Shown in pieces: positions 13,989 through 20,638 of a stretch of 23,972 nt of DNA. Within the stretch, counting starts at the first letter, position 1. Every line of letters begins with the position of its first letter. The notes beneath the pieces are model-generated. The model worked only from the letters and a program-made list of their open reading frames with translations, was not told the DNA's origin and ran no database searches. Source of the DNA: an uncultured Myxococcales bacterium (GTDB lineage: Bacteria > Myxococcota_A > Polyangia > Polyangiales > Polyangiaceae); the NCBI GenBank assembly GCA_937998045.1, contig CALKVG010000599.1:1-23972 (forward strand), in the 5' to 3' direction. A program made the translations under genes and the position numbers.

Positions 13989-16100
13989 GTGAAAGGACGA
14001 CGAACGGCATGCGGCGTGCGCGAACTCGCTCTCTGCGCTCTGCTTCAGGTGGCTTGTGGGAGCGGTGACGTTTCGGGTGCCTCGACGACGTCCGACGCGG
14101 GCGGCGAGGTGGCCGAGGGGGCGGTTTTACCCCAGGAGGCGGGAGCTGGCGTGGAGGCGTCCGCAGGCGAAGGCGCGGCTTTTCCTGCGAGCGAGGCGGG
14201 CGCAGGCTCCCCCGAGGCAGGCGGCGACGCGACGGCGGAGGGACCTGCGGGTTCCTGCCAGGCTTCGAGCAACGCGAACTTCTGCGTAAGCCCGAACGGT
14301 CAGGGGCAAACCTGCTCGCCGAGCGCGCCGTGCTCCCTGCAGACGGCGCAGAGCCTGGTGGCGCAGCGGACCTCGAACATGCAGGGTGATTTGACCGTCG
14401 AACTTCTCGGCGGGGTCTATGCAATGGAGAGCCCATTGAAGTTCGGGGTGCAGGACGGAGGATCCAACGGGCACGTCGTTCACTATGTCGCCGCCGCCGG
14501 GGCGAGCCCCGTGCTTTCCGGCGGCCTCCGCCTTCAAAACTGGACGCTGCACGACTCCACGAAAGGAATCTACCAGACGTCCGTCCCCGCCGGCTTCGAC
14601 ACCCGCCAGCTCTACGTCAACGGCAAGCGCGCGCAGAGAGCGCGGACCGTCCTCGCAGCGATGGTCCCGGACCATGCGATCCTGGGAGACGGAGCGCACG
14701 CCACGAGCGGGGGCTACAGCGTCACGATTCCCGGCATGACGAGCTGGACCCATGTGCAGAACATCGAAGCGGTGTCCAATAGCTGGTGGGAGATTCGCCG
14801 GTGCCCGCTCGCCTCCGTCTCGCAGGGCGAGATCCTCGTTCAGAGTCAATGCTGGGCGAACGGCACGAGCAACGGCGCAATATCCATGTCCAATGGTCTG
14901 AATTGGCTCGAAAATGCCTACGAATTCCTGACCCAGCCGGGCCAGTGGTATTTGGACAAGACCGCAGGCGTCATGTACTACATGCCCAATCCGGGCGAGG
15001 ACTTGACGACAGCGACCGTCGTCGCCGGACAGACCGAGCAGCTCATCACGGGGAGCGGGACTCTCGGATCGAATGGGTCGCCCCAGTTCGTGCAGAACTT
15101 GGCGTTCGAAGGCCTCACCTTCGCCTACGCGACGTGGCTGACACCGAACGCGAGCGGCTATACGCCCACGCAAGCCGGAGTCGGCTCGTCAGGCCCGATG
15201 TTGGCCCACGTCAGCTTCTCCCGTGCGAAGGACGTCACGTTCCTCTCCAATACCTTCTTGCACCTCGGCGCCGCTGCCCTGAATTTCGATACAGGCAGCC
15301 AGAACATCACCATCCAGGGCAACGCCTTCGAGGACGTCTCCGGGAGCGCCCTTCAAATGGGCAATCCAGACGACGGGGCTCAGACGAATTCGGCGCTTCA
15401 GAGCTCCGGGCACCTCATCTCCAACAACTACGCGTCGCAGACCGGGGTGGAGTACCTGGACACCCCCGTGTTCACGTTCTTTTTCTCGGCGAACACGGTC
15501 ATCGAGCAGAACGAGGTCGCGAACGCGCCCTACACCGGCATCTCGTTCGGGTGGGGATGGGGCGCCGGCAGCGACTACACGGCGAACGACCTCTTCAAGC
15601 AGAACTACATCCACGACGTCATGCAGAGCCTCTTCGACGGCGGCGGCATCTATACGAACGGCGCGGGCGGTGGGACGCAGGAGCAGCTGAACTACTTCGA
15701 CCGGATCGGCAGCGACGCGGGCCCGCAGGTCTGCGAGCAGGGCGGGGGCTACCACGGGTACGCGGCGCTCTATCACGACAACGGCGGCACGAACTTCTCC
15801 GACTCTCAGAACGTGATCACGAACATGTTCTGCGGCGGCTATTGGACGCTCTTCCAGGTGGGGGACACTGCGCTGAAGTCGATGGACGAGTACGTGGACG
15901 TCGACAACGTCGAGGGCTGCGGCGGCGCGCTCGTCAGCGGCCCCAGCTCCTGCCTCAACTCGAGTGGCAATTCGTGCACCGGGACCACTGTCTTCGGCCA
16001 GAGCCCTCCGGCGGCCGCGCAGGCGATCATGAGCGGAGCCGGCCTGACTGCGCAGTACCAACCGATAAAGAAGATCAGCCCGACCGGCGTGCTTTACTGA
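13989..16100 (+). CDS. Second parallel beta-helix lipoprotein, paralogue of the preceding gene
   Basis: 703 residues with a GTG start preceded by AGGAGGA. The signal peptide ends LLQVAC, a good lipobox with Cys at 23, followed by an Ala/Gly/Glu-rich spacer of about 70 residues rather than the Ser/Gly spacer of its neighbour. The beta-helix part follows the same order of landmarks: TRQLYVNGKRAQRAR, PGQWYLDKTAGVMYYMP, NLAFEGLTFAYATWL, ANAPYTGISFGWGW and FDGGGIYTNG. The common order shows paralogy despite considerable divergence. Expected to act at the cell surface on polysaccharide; the catalytic residues could not be assigned. The 118-bp gap before it contains CGGGCCTTGGCCCG (13948-13961), a small hairpin. 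It is followed by convergent transcription from the methyltransferase gene. Confidence 0.85.
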   Translation: MKGRRTACGVRELALCALLQVACGSGDVSGASTTSDAGGEVAEGAVLPQEAGAGVEASAGEGAAFPASEAGAGSPEAGGDATAEGPAGSCQASSNANFCVSPNGQGQTCSPSAPCSLQTAQSLVAQRTSNMQGDLTVELLGGVYAMESPLKFGVQDGGSNGHVVHYVAAAGASPVLSGGLRLQNWTLHDSTKGIYQTSVPAGFDTRQLYVNGKRAQRARTVLAAMVPDHAILGDGAHATSGGYSVTIPGMTSWTHVQNIEAVSNSWWEIRRCPLASVSQGEILVQSQCWANGTSNGAISMSNGLNWLENAYEFLTQPGQWYLDKTAGVMYYMPNPGEDLTTATVVAGQTEQLITGSGTLGSNGSPQFVQNLAFEGLTFAYATWLTPNASGYTPTQAGVGSSGPMLAHVSFSRAKDVTFLSNTFLHLGAAALNFDTGSQNITIQGNAFEDVSGSALQMGNPDDGAQTNSALQSSGHLISNNYASQTGVEYLDTPVFTFFFSANTVIEQNEVANAPYTGISFGWGWGAGSDYTANDLFKQNYIHDVMQSLFDGGGIYTNGAGGGTQEQLNYFDRIGSDAGPQVCEQGGGYHGYAALYHDNGGTNFSDSQNVITNMFCGGYWTLFQVGDTALKSMDEYVDVDNVEGCGGALVSGPSSCLNSSGNSCTGTTVFGQSPPAAAQAIMSGAGLTAQYQPIKKISPTGVLY

Positions 16101-16162
16101 AGGGCCGCCCGGCGAGCGCCGATCCGGCCAGTCGCTGCCGAAGGCCGCTCCCGAGGGCGTCG

Positions 16163-16588
16163 TCAGAACAGCCAGGGGATGAGCCGCTTCGTTCGCTGCG
16201 CATAGTGGGCGTACTCGGGGTACGTCCGTACGACGGCACGCTCTTCGGCAAGGAGGCGGACCGCGAGGGCAGCGGCGGCGCACCCCACGGCGATCAGCGT
16301 GTCGACGTCGCGATGGCCGACGAGCACACCGGCGAGGATGACCAGGATGCCCGCATAGATGGGGTGGCGCACGTAGCGGTAAGGCCCGGTGGTGACAAGC
16401 CCGCCCTGCGTCGCGTTCGAACCGACGTGGAAGCTGCGCATCCCGAACGTCAGCCTGGCCCACACGACCACGAGCATGCCCACCACTTGAAGGGCGATCG
16501 CGACCGGCGACGGCGAAAAAAACCGCCTGGTGAGGACCAGGAACGCGAGCGGAATCGCGAGCAGCGCATACGCGATTGCGCCGGCCAT
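16163..16588 (-). CDS. ICMT/PEMT-family integral membrane methyltransferase
   Basis: 141 residues, small and very hydrophobic, with about four transmembrane stretches. The C-terminal half has the family signature: TTGPYRYVRHPIYAGILV, where the RHP motif binds S-adenosylmethionine, and EERAVVRTYPEYAHYAQRTK, the Glu-Glu and Tyr-rich cofactor-side helix. Bacterial homologues of isoprenylcysteine carboxyl methyltransferase probably methylate small lipids, quinones or other membrane substrates, not prenylated proteins; the substrate here is unknown. Length is at the short end for the family. No strong ribosome-binding site is seen. It is convergent with the beta-helix gene and divergent from the Cys-rich gene at 16794. 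A deleted copy of its 5' end lies at 2292-2393, next to another Cys-rich exported protein. Confidence 0.85.
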   Translation of the reverse strand: MAGAIAYALLAIPLAFLVLTRRFFSPSPVAIALQVVGMLVVVWARLTFGMRSFHVGSNATQGGLVTTGPYRYVRHPIYAGILVILAGVLVGHRDVDTLIAVGCAAAALAVRLLAEERAVVRTYPEYAHYAQRTKRLIPWLF

Positions 16589-16793
16589 TGTGGCGTCGAA
16601 CGTAGCATCATCCCGCCGGCGACATCGACGCGCTCCTGCCTGGCTCGTGGCTTGCCGCTCAACGCGGGGTCGGGGTGTGCCACCCCCCGAGCCGCACGCC
16701 ATGGCGCGCGGCGAGGTGTTGCGGCTCGCCGCTCGCCAACATCGCGATCGGAGCGAGGCATGTTGTGGCACCTCGTTTGCGACATCCACCGGT

Positions 16794-17371
16794 ATGAACC
16801 ATGGCTTGGTGGTCCTTGCTGTGATGTCTGTCGCGCTCGGCGTGGTCTGGGGCGCGGGCTTCGGTTCGTCCGGCAGCTCCGGGGCAAAGTCCACTTCGAG
16901 CACCGCCGATGGGAGCGCCGACGGCGCGCCGACGGACGGACCGGTGGAAGGCTACGCCGACGCCAACGCCAACGCGAACCAGTGTCCGGACTTCCAGAGC
17001 CTCACGAGCTGCCCGATCGCACCGGACGCCGCGAGCTGCAGCGCGCGGACGGACGGCTGCGGCCTCGACTCCCTGCCGACGGGCGCCGCGTGCACCGGCT
17101 CGCAGCGGTGCTCCGCGTTGATTTATCCGTGCCCGAACTGGCAGCAGTATGTCTCGGGGGAGCTGACGGACGGCTACATCTGCTCATGCGTCGACGGGGT
17201 CTGGGCGTGCGACGACTGCGACCCGGGCGCGGGGTTGTGCGCCGAGGCGGGTCCTCCGTCGACGCCGAAGGACGCGTCACTCGACGGCGCGGGACCCGCT
17301 GACGGCGCGAGACTCGATGCGGGCGGCCCGGACCGACCGTGGCGTCCGAGAACTTCCACTTCGCGCGATGA
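16794..17371 (+). CDS. Secreted Cys-rich protein, probably frameshifted near its 3' end
   Basis: The protein begins MNHGLVVLAVMSVALGVVWG, a signal peptide without a lipobox Cys. A Ser/Gly/Asp spacer with an ADANANAN stretch follows, then a domain with about 14 Cys (CPDFQSLTSCPIAP, CGLDSLPTGAACTGSQRC, YICSCVDGVWACDDCDPG), presumably disulfide-rich and extracellular. In the starting frame there is no stop until 17675, which would run through the antisense of the whole antitoxin gene, and third-position GC falls after about 17325. A shift of one frame there restores G/C-rich third positions and gives a short tail PTVASENFHFAR ending at TGA 17369-17371. I take that as the likely original end, with one base lost between about 17304 and 17340. 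Function unknown. Confidence 0.6.
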
Positions 17372-17396
17372 GCGCACCCGTGTCGAGCGTGATCAC
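17277..17396 (-). pseudogene. Truncated VapC-like PIN-domain toxin (5' end only)
   Basis: The GTG at 17396 overlaps the antitoxin stop by 4 bp (GTGA), the standard arrangement of a VapBC pair. The first 11 codons read VITLDTGALIA, the usual N-terminus of a PIN ribonuclease, including the first catalytic Asp. After about 17364 the frame loses all resemblance to PIN (RSGSSRTPR...) and stops at 17277, because it enters the 3' end of the Cys-rich gene in antisense. The rest of the toxin is absent from the window. Confidence 0.6.
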
Positions 17397-17671
17397 GCGG
17401 CGGGTCGCTTGCCGCGCCGACCGACCTTCGCGGTCCGCTGGTCGCCGCGGATCTCCGTCAGGAGCCGGGCCACCTCGTCGGCCGAGAGCGTTGGCGCGCC
17501 CGACATGCGCAGGAAGGTGCGCAAGTGTTCCCGGCGGCGCATGGCCTCGACGCAATCGGCGACGCTCGCCGAGACGTTGCCGCCGTGTTCGCGACGCGCG
17601 TGTCGCTTGACCCAGCCGATGACGTCCGCGTCCAGGCTGATGGTCACCTTGCGAGCCTTCTGCGCTGCCAT
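17393..17671 (-). CDS. Ribbon-helix-helix antitoxin (VapB-like), apparently orphaned
   Basis: 92 residues. The N-terminus has an RHH DNA-binding pattern: KVTISLDADVIGWVKRHARR forms the beta strand and first helix, then NVSASVADCVEAMRRR the second helix. The C-terminal part (PTLSADEVARLLTEIRG) would normally wrap around and neutralise the toxin. The overlapping toxin gene keeps only its first codons, so the antitoxin has no partner here. It may still bind DNA or neutralise a related toxin elsewhere in the genome. AAGG lies about 8 bases before the ATG. Repeat array 2 begins only about 15 bp upstream, inside what should be its promoter. Confidence 0.8.
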   Translation of the reverse strand: MAAQKARKVTISLDADVIGWVKRHARREHGGNVSASVADCVEAMRRREHLRTFLRMSGAPTLSADEVARLLTEIRGDQRTAKVGRRGKRPAA

Positions 17672-17672
17672 G

Positions 17673-17716
17673 TAAGTGCCTTACTTGCTACACGTTTGCG
17701 CAAAGGCCTTACTTGC
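17673..17716. promoter_or_regulatory. Candidate autoregulatory operator of the antitoxin gene
   Basis: GTAAG-TGC-CTTAC is an inverted repeat right before the antitoxin start codon, and CCTTACTTGC occurs twice, at 17679-17688 and 17707-17716, 28 bp apart. RHH antitoxins usually bind short inverted repeats in their own promoters. The second copy also falls within the first unit of the 42-bp array, so part of the match may come from the array. Confidence 0.3.
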
Positions 17717-18300
17717 ACTCGAGGACCTTCTACGCGCCAACGGAGAGGTCCTCTTCGCCGTCGGTCGCTCTCTACGCTCCTCCGCAGAGGCCAGACTTGC
17801 AGTCGGGGACCTTCTACACGCTGACACAGAAACCCTGCTCGCAGTCGATCGCCTTCTACACGCGCGAGCGGACGCCCTGCTCGCAGTCGATCGCCTTCTA
17901 CACGCTCGAGCGGACGCCCTGCTCGGAGTCGATCGCCTTCTACACGTTGACGGAGGCGCCCTACGCGGAGTCGAGGGTCTTCTCCACGCTTGCAGACAGG
18001 CCCTACTCGCTGTCGGTCGCCGTCTACACGCTGGCGGAGAGGCGCTACGTGCATGCGACCACCTTGCGCAGGTTTACCGAGAGGTTCTACGCGGGCTCGC
18101 GCCCCTTCTACACGCCGCCGCAGAGGCGCTACTTGCACTCGACCGCCTTCTACACGCTTACCTACCGGCCCCACCTGCGTTCGAGCGCCTTCGATGCGCT
18201 GGCGCCGAGCCCCCAACTGCGTCCGATCGCCTTCCATATGCTGACGGACGGGCCCGACTCCGGCTCGGTCGCCTTCAACACGGCGACGGATCCCGCGTGA
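17686..18300 (+). repeat. 42-bp repeat array 2 (15 units in perfect register)
   Basis: Fifteen units, the last truncated, anchored on TTCTACACG-like cores at 17686, 17728, 17770 and every 42 bp up to 18274, without a single insertion or deletion. The units are diverged: neighbours 17854 and 17896 differ at about 2 of 42 positions, others at a third or more. Three frames are open through the array. In the plus frame used for the next entry, the consensus unit has G or C at every third codon position; the other two open frames have about half. There are no constant repeats with variable spacers, so this is not CRISPR. Confidence 0.9.
17713..18300 (+). CDS. Possible protein of 14-residue repeats (array 2)
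   Basis: If translated, the array gives about 195 residues of a 14-residue repeat with consensus FYTLTERPYxxSxA. Phe1, Tyr2, Thr3, Pro8 and Ser12 are best kept, and a TGA ends the frame inside the 15th unit. A TTG start at 17713 has AAAGG 7 bases upstream. For translation: lack of indels across 15 diverged units, and third-position GC near 100 percent in this frame. Against: no signal peptide, no recognised family, a start within the array, and open frames on both strands. The alternative plus frame (Leu-rich, LLHAxAEALLAVDR) would use the rare CTA codon in most units, which makes it less likely. Confidence 0.3.
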   Translation: MHSRTFYAPTERSSSPSVALYAPPQRPDLQSGTFYTLTQKPCSQSIAFYTRERTPCSQSIAFYTLERTPCSESIAFYTLTEAPYAESRVFSTLADRPYSLSVAVYTLAERRYVHATTLRRFTERFYAGSRPFYTPPQRRYLHSTAFYTLTYRPHLRSSAFDALAPSPQLRPIAFHMLTDGPDSGSVAFNTATDPA

Positions 18301-18487
18301 AGGCCTCGGCGTCCGCGTGGTCGCCGGCGCGAGCGGCCGCGATGCCTTCGTCGACGGCTTGGTAGGGCGCCTTGCGCTCTTCGTCGTCGAAGCCGTCGTC
18401 GACACCGGCCGCTTCTACTGGCTGCAAGGGCACCACCTGGCCCTCGGAGGGAGGCCCCCTTTCCGCGCACTTACAGAAACTCGACAT
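18275..18487 (-). CDS. Possible small acidic protein, doubtful
   Basis: A 70-residue open frame starting at ATG 18487 (MSSFCKCAERGPPSEGQVV). Third positions are strongly G/C-rich in its C-terminal half, and EERKAPYQAVDEGIAAARAG recalls the C-terminal helix of small antitoxins such as ParD/CopG types. No toxin gene adjoins it and no good ribosome-binding site is seen. Its end overlaps the last unit of array 2 in antisense. The start codon lies within the palindrome at 18481-18499. It could be a remnant of another toxin-antitoxin module or chance. Confidence 0.3.
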   Translation of the reverse strand: MSSFCKCAERGPPSEGQVVPLQPVEAAGVDDGFDDEERKAPYQAVDEGIAAARAGDHADAEAFTRDPSPC

Positions 18488-18499
18488 CGCCGATGTCGA
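18481..18499. promoter_or_regulatory. 19-bp perfect palindrome
   Basis: TCGACATCG-C-CGATGTCGA, nine-base arms around a single central base, about 150 bp upstream of the gene at 18652 and over the possible start of the small minus-strand frame. Size and symmetry fit a dimeric repressor site. A GC-rich imperfect hairpin (CCCGCGC...GCGCGGG) lies just downstream. Confidence 0.4.
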
Positions 18500-18651
18500 T
18501 TTTCGCCTCCCCCGCGCGGAATCGGCGCTCGGCGCGGGAGTGTCCATATGAGGGGCGCGAAAACGGCGCACTGGAACCCCACGGGCACTTCGGCTCCGAG
18601 GGGCTCGCCGCGTCGTCCTTCGCCCACCCCTCGGAAAGGAGAGAAAACATC

Positions 18652-19254
18652 ATGTCCAGTTCCACGTCGAACCGGAAGACGACCAAGGCGGCTGCCTTGG
18701 CGCAGGTGCAGGCGCTCATCGCCGGCACCACGAAGCACTCCCCGAACGGGTCCTTCACGCTCGGGGCCACCACGTACACGGCGGCATCGCTGATCCAGAC
18801 TTTTCAGAGTCTGGTGAACGCGATGACGGCGCGAGACGCGGCGGAAGCTGGCGCCAAGGACGCGCTCACGGCGGAGAGGGCGGTGCAGACGCAGGTAGGT
18901 CCGATCGTTCTGGCCTACAAGCATCTCGTCCTTCTTACGTACGCGAACGCGACGCAGACGCTCGCGGACTTCGGCCTCACGCCTGCCAAGGCGCGAACGC
19001 CGTTGACCGCGGCGCAGCTGACCGCCCGGGCGGCGAAGGCCAAGGCCACGCGCACCGCGCGTGGGACGACGAGCAAGAAGCAAAAGCTCGCCGTCAAAGG
19101 CAACGTGACGGGAGTCACCGTGATTCCCAACACCGTGCCGACCGCGGCCCCGTCTCCGGCGGCACCGGCATCCCCGGTGACGCCGGCCACGCCGCCCGCA
19201 CAGCCGGTGTCGACTCCTTCGAGCGCGCCCGTTCCGGGCACCGCCACGAAGTAG
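18652..19254 (+). CDS. Hypothetical protein with Ala-rich helical body and Pro-rich tail
   Basis: 200 residues with no signal peptide or transmembrane segment. The body (about 10-150) is Ala/Thr-rich and mostly helical, with NGSFTLGATTYTAASLIQTF, a helix around AERAVQTQVGPIVLAYKHLV and a basic stretch TRTARGTTSKKQKLAVKG. The last 45 residues are low-complexity Pro/Ala/Thr/Ser. I believe similar proteins are common as unnamed conserved proteins in Polyangia, but this is from memory and no function is known to me. A good ribosome-binding site (AAGGAG) lies about 10 bases before the ATG. It is followed by a strong terminator hairpin, so it appears to be a single-gene unit, with the palindrome at 18481 as a possible control site. 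Confidence 0.75.
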   Translation: MSSSTSNRKTTKAAALAQVQALIAGTTKHSPNGSFTLGATTYTAASLIQTFQSLVNAMTARDAAEAGAKDALTAERAVQTQVGPIVLAYKHLVLLTYANATQTLADFGLTPAKARTPLTAAQLTARAAKAKATRTARGTTSKKQKLAVKGNVTGVTVIPNTVPTAAPSPAAPASPVTPATPPAQPVSTPSSAPVPGTATK

Positions 19255-19293
19255 TCGCCACCTCGTAGGCGCCACGAGCGCCTGCTCCAGGGA

Positions 19294-19336
19294 CAGGGAG
19301 GCGCCGCCCGCACGGAAGGGGGGCGGCGCTTCCCTG
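19294..19336 (+). terminator. Strong GC-rich terminator-like hairpin
   Basis: A 16-bp stem (19294-19309 pairing with 19321-19336, one G-T pair) with an 11-base loop, 40 bp after the stop of the gene at 18652. A CCTTTCTG stretch follows instead of a true T run, so it may also protect the mRNA end. It separates this gene from the sigma-factor pair. Confidence 0.55.
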
Positions 19337-19381
19337 CGCCCACCTTTCTGCTCTCATGCCGCACAACGCCGGGAGGGACTC

Positions 19382-20044
19382 TTGGACATCCACAAGCCCA
19401 TCACCGCTTTTCTCGGACCGATGTACGTCGGTACAAGCAACCTCGAGCGACCCTTGACGGCCGCCGAGAAGAAGGAGCTTGCGTCGCATCTTCGGAAACA
19501 CAAATTCGCCGACGCGAGCCTCATCGCCCTGAACTTCGCGTTCAAGCTGACTCGAAACCAAGCGGCCGCGCAGGACCTGCAAGGCCGCGCTCACGTCCGG
19601 CTCATCGAGCAAGGGTGGGACCCGAACGTCGTCACTCTCACGAAGTGCCTTTGTCGCTTCGTGTGGAGCGAGCATACCCACGCACGGCGCGAGGACGCGA
19701 CCCGCCGCGAAGCCGAGCGGCGCTTCGTCCACGAACAGGGCATCTCCCACAGCGCCGCCCCCTCCGTCGAGGACCTCGCCGTCCGCCTCGAGACGGAGAC
19801 CGAGGACGAAGACCACGCCAAGCACCGCACCGAGCAGCTCCGCGCGGCCTTCCTCGATGCGAAGGACGCGGTCAACCTGCAATGGCTCGACTGCTGGCTC
19901 GACGGCATCGACGAACCCGCGGAAATGGCCCGCCGGAGCGGCCTCGACGTGCGCGAGTTCTATCGCGCCGCCGACCGCCGAAACAGGCACGTGAAGCGAT
20001 TGCTCGCCGCCGAGCGCGGCGAAAAGCCCGAGGAGGACGCGTGA
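19382..20044 (+). CDS. ECF-like sigma factor of myxobacterial type
   Basis: 220 residues. The TTG start at 19382 is supported by GGGAGG 5 bases upstream. The middle has a sigma region 2-like part (LTRNQAAAQDLQGRAHVRLI, then VTLTKCLCRFVWSEHTHARR), and the C-terminal part a region 4-like helix-turn-helix (VNLQWLDCWLDGIDEPAEMA, then GLDVREFYRAADRRNRHVKR). These patterns fit a divergent ECF group I associate with Polyangia; the group name is not certain. It would direct transcription of a small regulon. The stop codon overlaps the next start by one base (TGATG), implying translational coupling with the membrane partner, which may act as an anti-sigma factor. Confidence 0.75.
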   Translation: MDIHKPITAFLGPMYVGTSNLERPLTAAEKKELASHLRKHKFADASLIALNFAFKLTRNQAAAQDLQGRAHVRLIEQGWDPNVVTLTKCLCRFVWSEHTHARREDATRREAERRFVHEQGISHSAAPSVEDLAVRLETETEDEDHAKHRTEQLRAAFLDAKDAVNLQWLDCWLDGIDEPAEMARRSGLDVREFYRAADRRNRHVKRLLAAERGEKPEEDA

Positions 20045-20634
20045 TGTCCCAGCGAAAGCATACGGATCTGTGGAACAAGCTCGTCGACGAAGCCGGCGAC
20101 GAAGAAATCGAGCGCGCCGCGAGCGTGAGCCTCGAGCAGGCGGAGGCCGAGCTGCGGGCCGCCGGCTTCGACGTCGCGGAGGAGCGCGCGAAGGCGAACG
20201 CCTTCCTGGACGCGCTGGAAGGCGGAACGCGCGAGAGCCCCCTGCGATTGGCCGGCGTTCGGATAGCACGCGAGCACTCTCTCCCTCCAAGTCGATCGCA
20301 GCGCCGTACCTCGCGACGCCCGGCGGTCGCGTGGCTCGCCGCGGCCGCGAGCGTCGGCGCCGTCGCCGGCGGCACGCTGGTCTCCGCCCTCGAGTCGCCA
20401 CTCGTCGCCAAGTCCCGGCCTCACGAGCCCTCGACCGCCGAAGTCGCCGCCGCGGCCCGGCTTCGCCGCGACGCGGCGACCGCCTGCAACGACGAGCGCT
20501 GGAGCCTGTGCCTCGCGGACCTCGACAAGGCCCGCGCCGTCGACCCCGACGGAGACGACACGCCGGCCGCAAAGACCCTCCGCGACCAGGCGCTCGCCGC
20601 AATCCTGGATCCGTCGCAAGCGCCCCCGCGGTGA
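20044..20634 (+). CDS. Single-TM partner of the ECF-like sigma factor, putative anti-sigma protein
   Basis: 196 residues. The cytoplasmic N-terminal part (1-95) is helical and charged (LVDEAGDEEIERAASVSLEQ, AEERAKANAFLDALEGG), the usual place for sigma-factor binding. One transmembrane helix follows (about 99-119, AWLAAAASVGAVAGGTLVSA). The C-terminal part has a TPR-like helical pair with Cys (TACNDERWSLCLADLDKARA). Its overlap with the sigma gene, the layout and the topology make an anti-sigma or signal-relay role likely, though it lacks a recognised zinc-binding ZAS motif. It is convergent with the flavin oxidoreductase gene, with only 4 bp between the two stop codons and no room for a separate terminator. 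Confidence 0.75.
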   Translation: MSQRKHTDLWNKLVDEAGDEEIERAASVSLEQAEAELRAAGFDVAEERAKANAFLDALEGGTRESPLRLAGVRIAREHSLPPSRSQRRTSRRPAVAWLAAAASVGAVAGGTLVSALESPLVAKSRPHEPSTAEVAAAARLRRDAATACNDERWSLCLADLDKARAVDPDGDDTPAAKTLRDQALAAILDPSQAPPR

Positions 20635-20638
20635 AGTG

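Noticed and set aside
14786..17302. Plus-strand open frame of over 800 codons across the second beta-helix gene and the methyltransferase
   Set aside because: Arg/Gly/Ala-rich shadow frame that crosses two oppositely oriented real genes; no start signal or domain.
17686..18300. CRISPR array
   Set aside because: There is no constant repeat alternating with unrelated spacers; the whole 42-bp unit is repeated and varies throughout, and no cas genes are present.
6833..18300. Common origin of the two 42-bp arrays
   Set aside because: Comparing consensus units in both orientations gave no convincing sequence match; only the period is shared.
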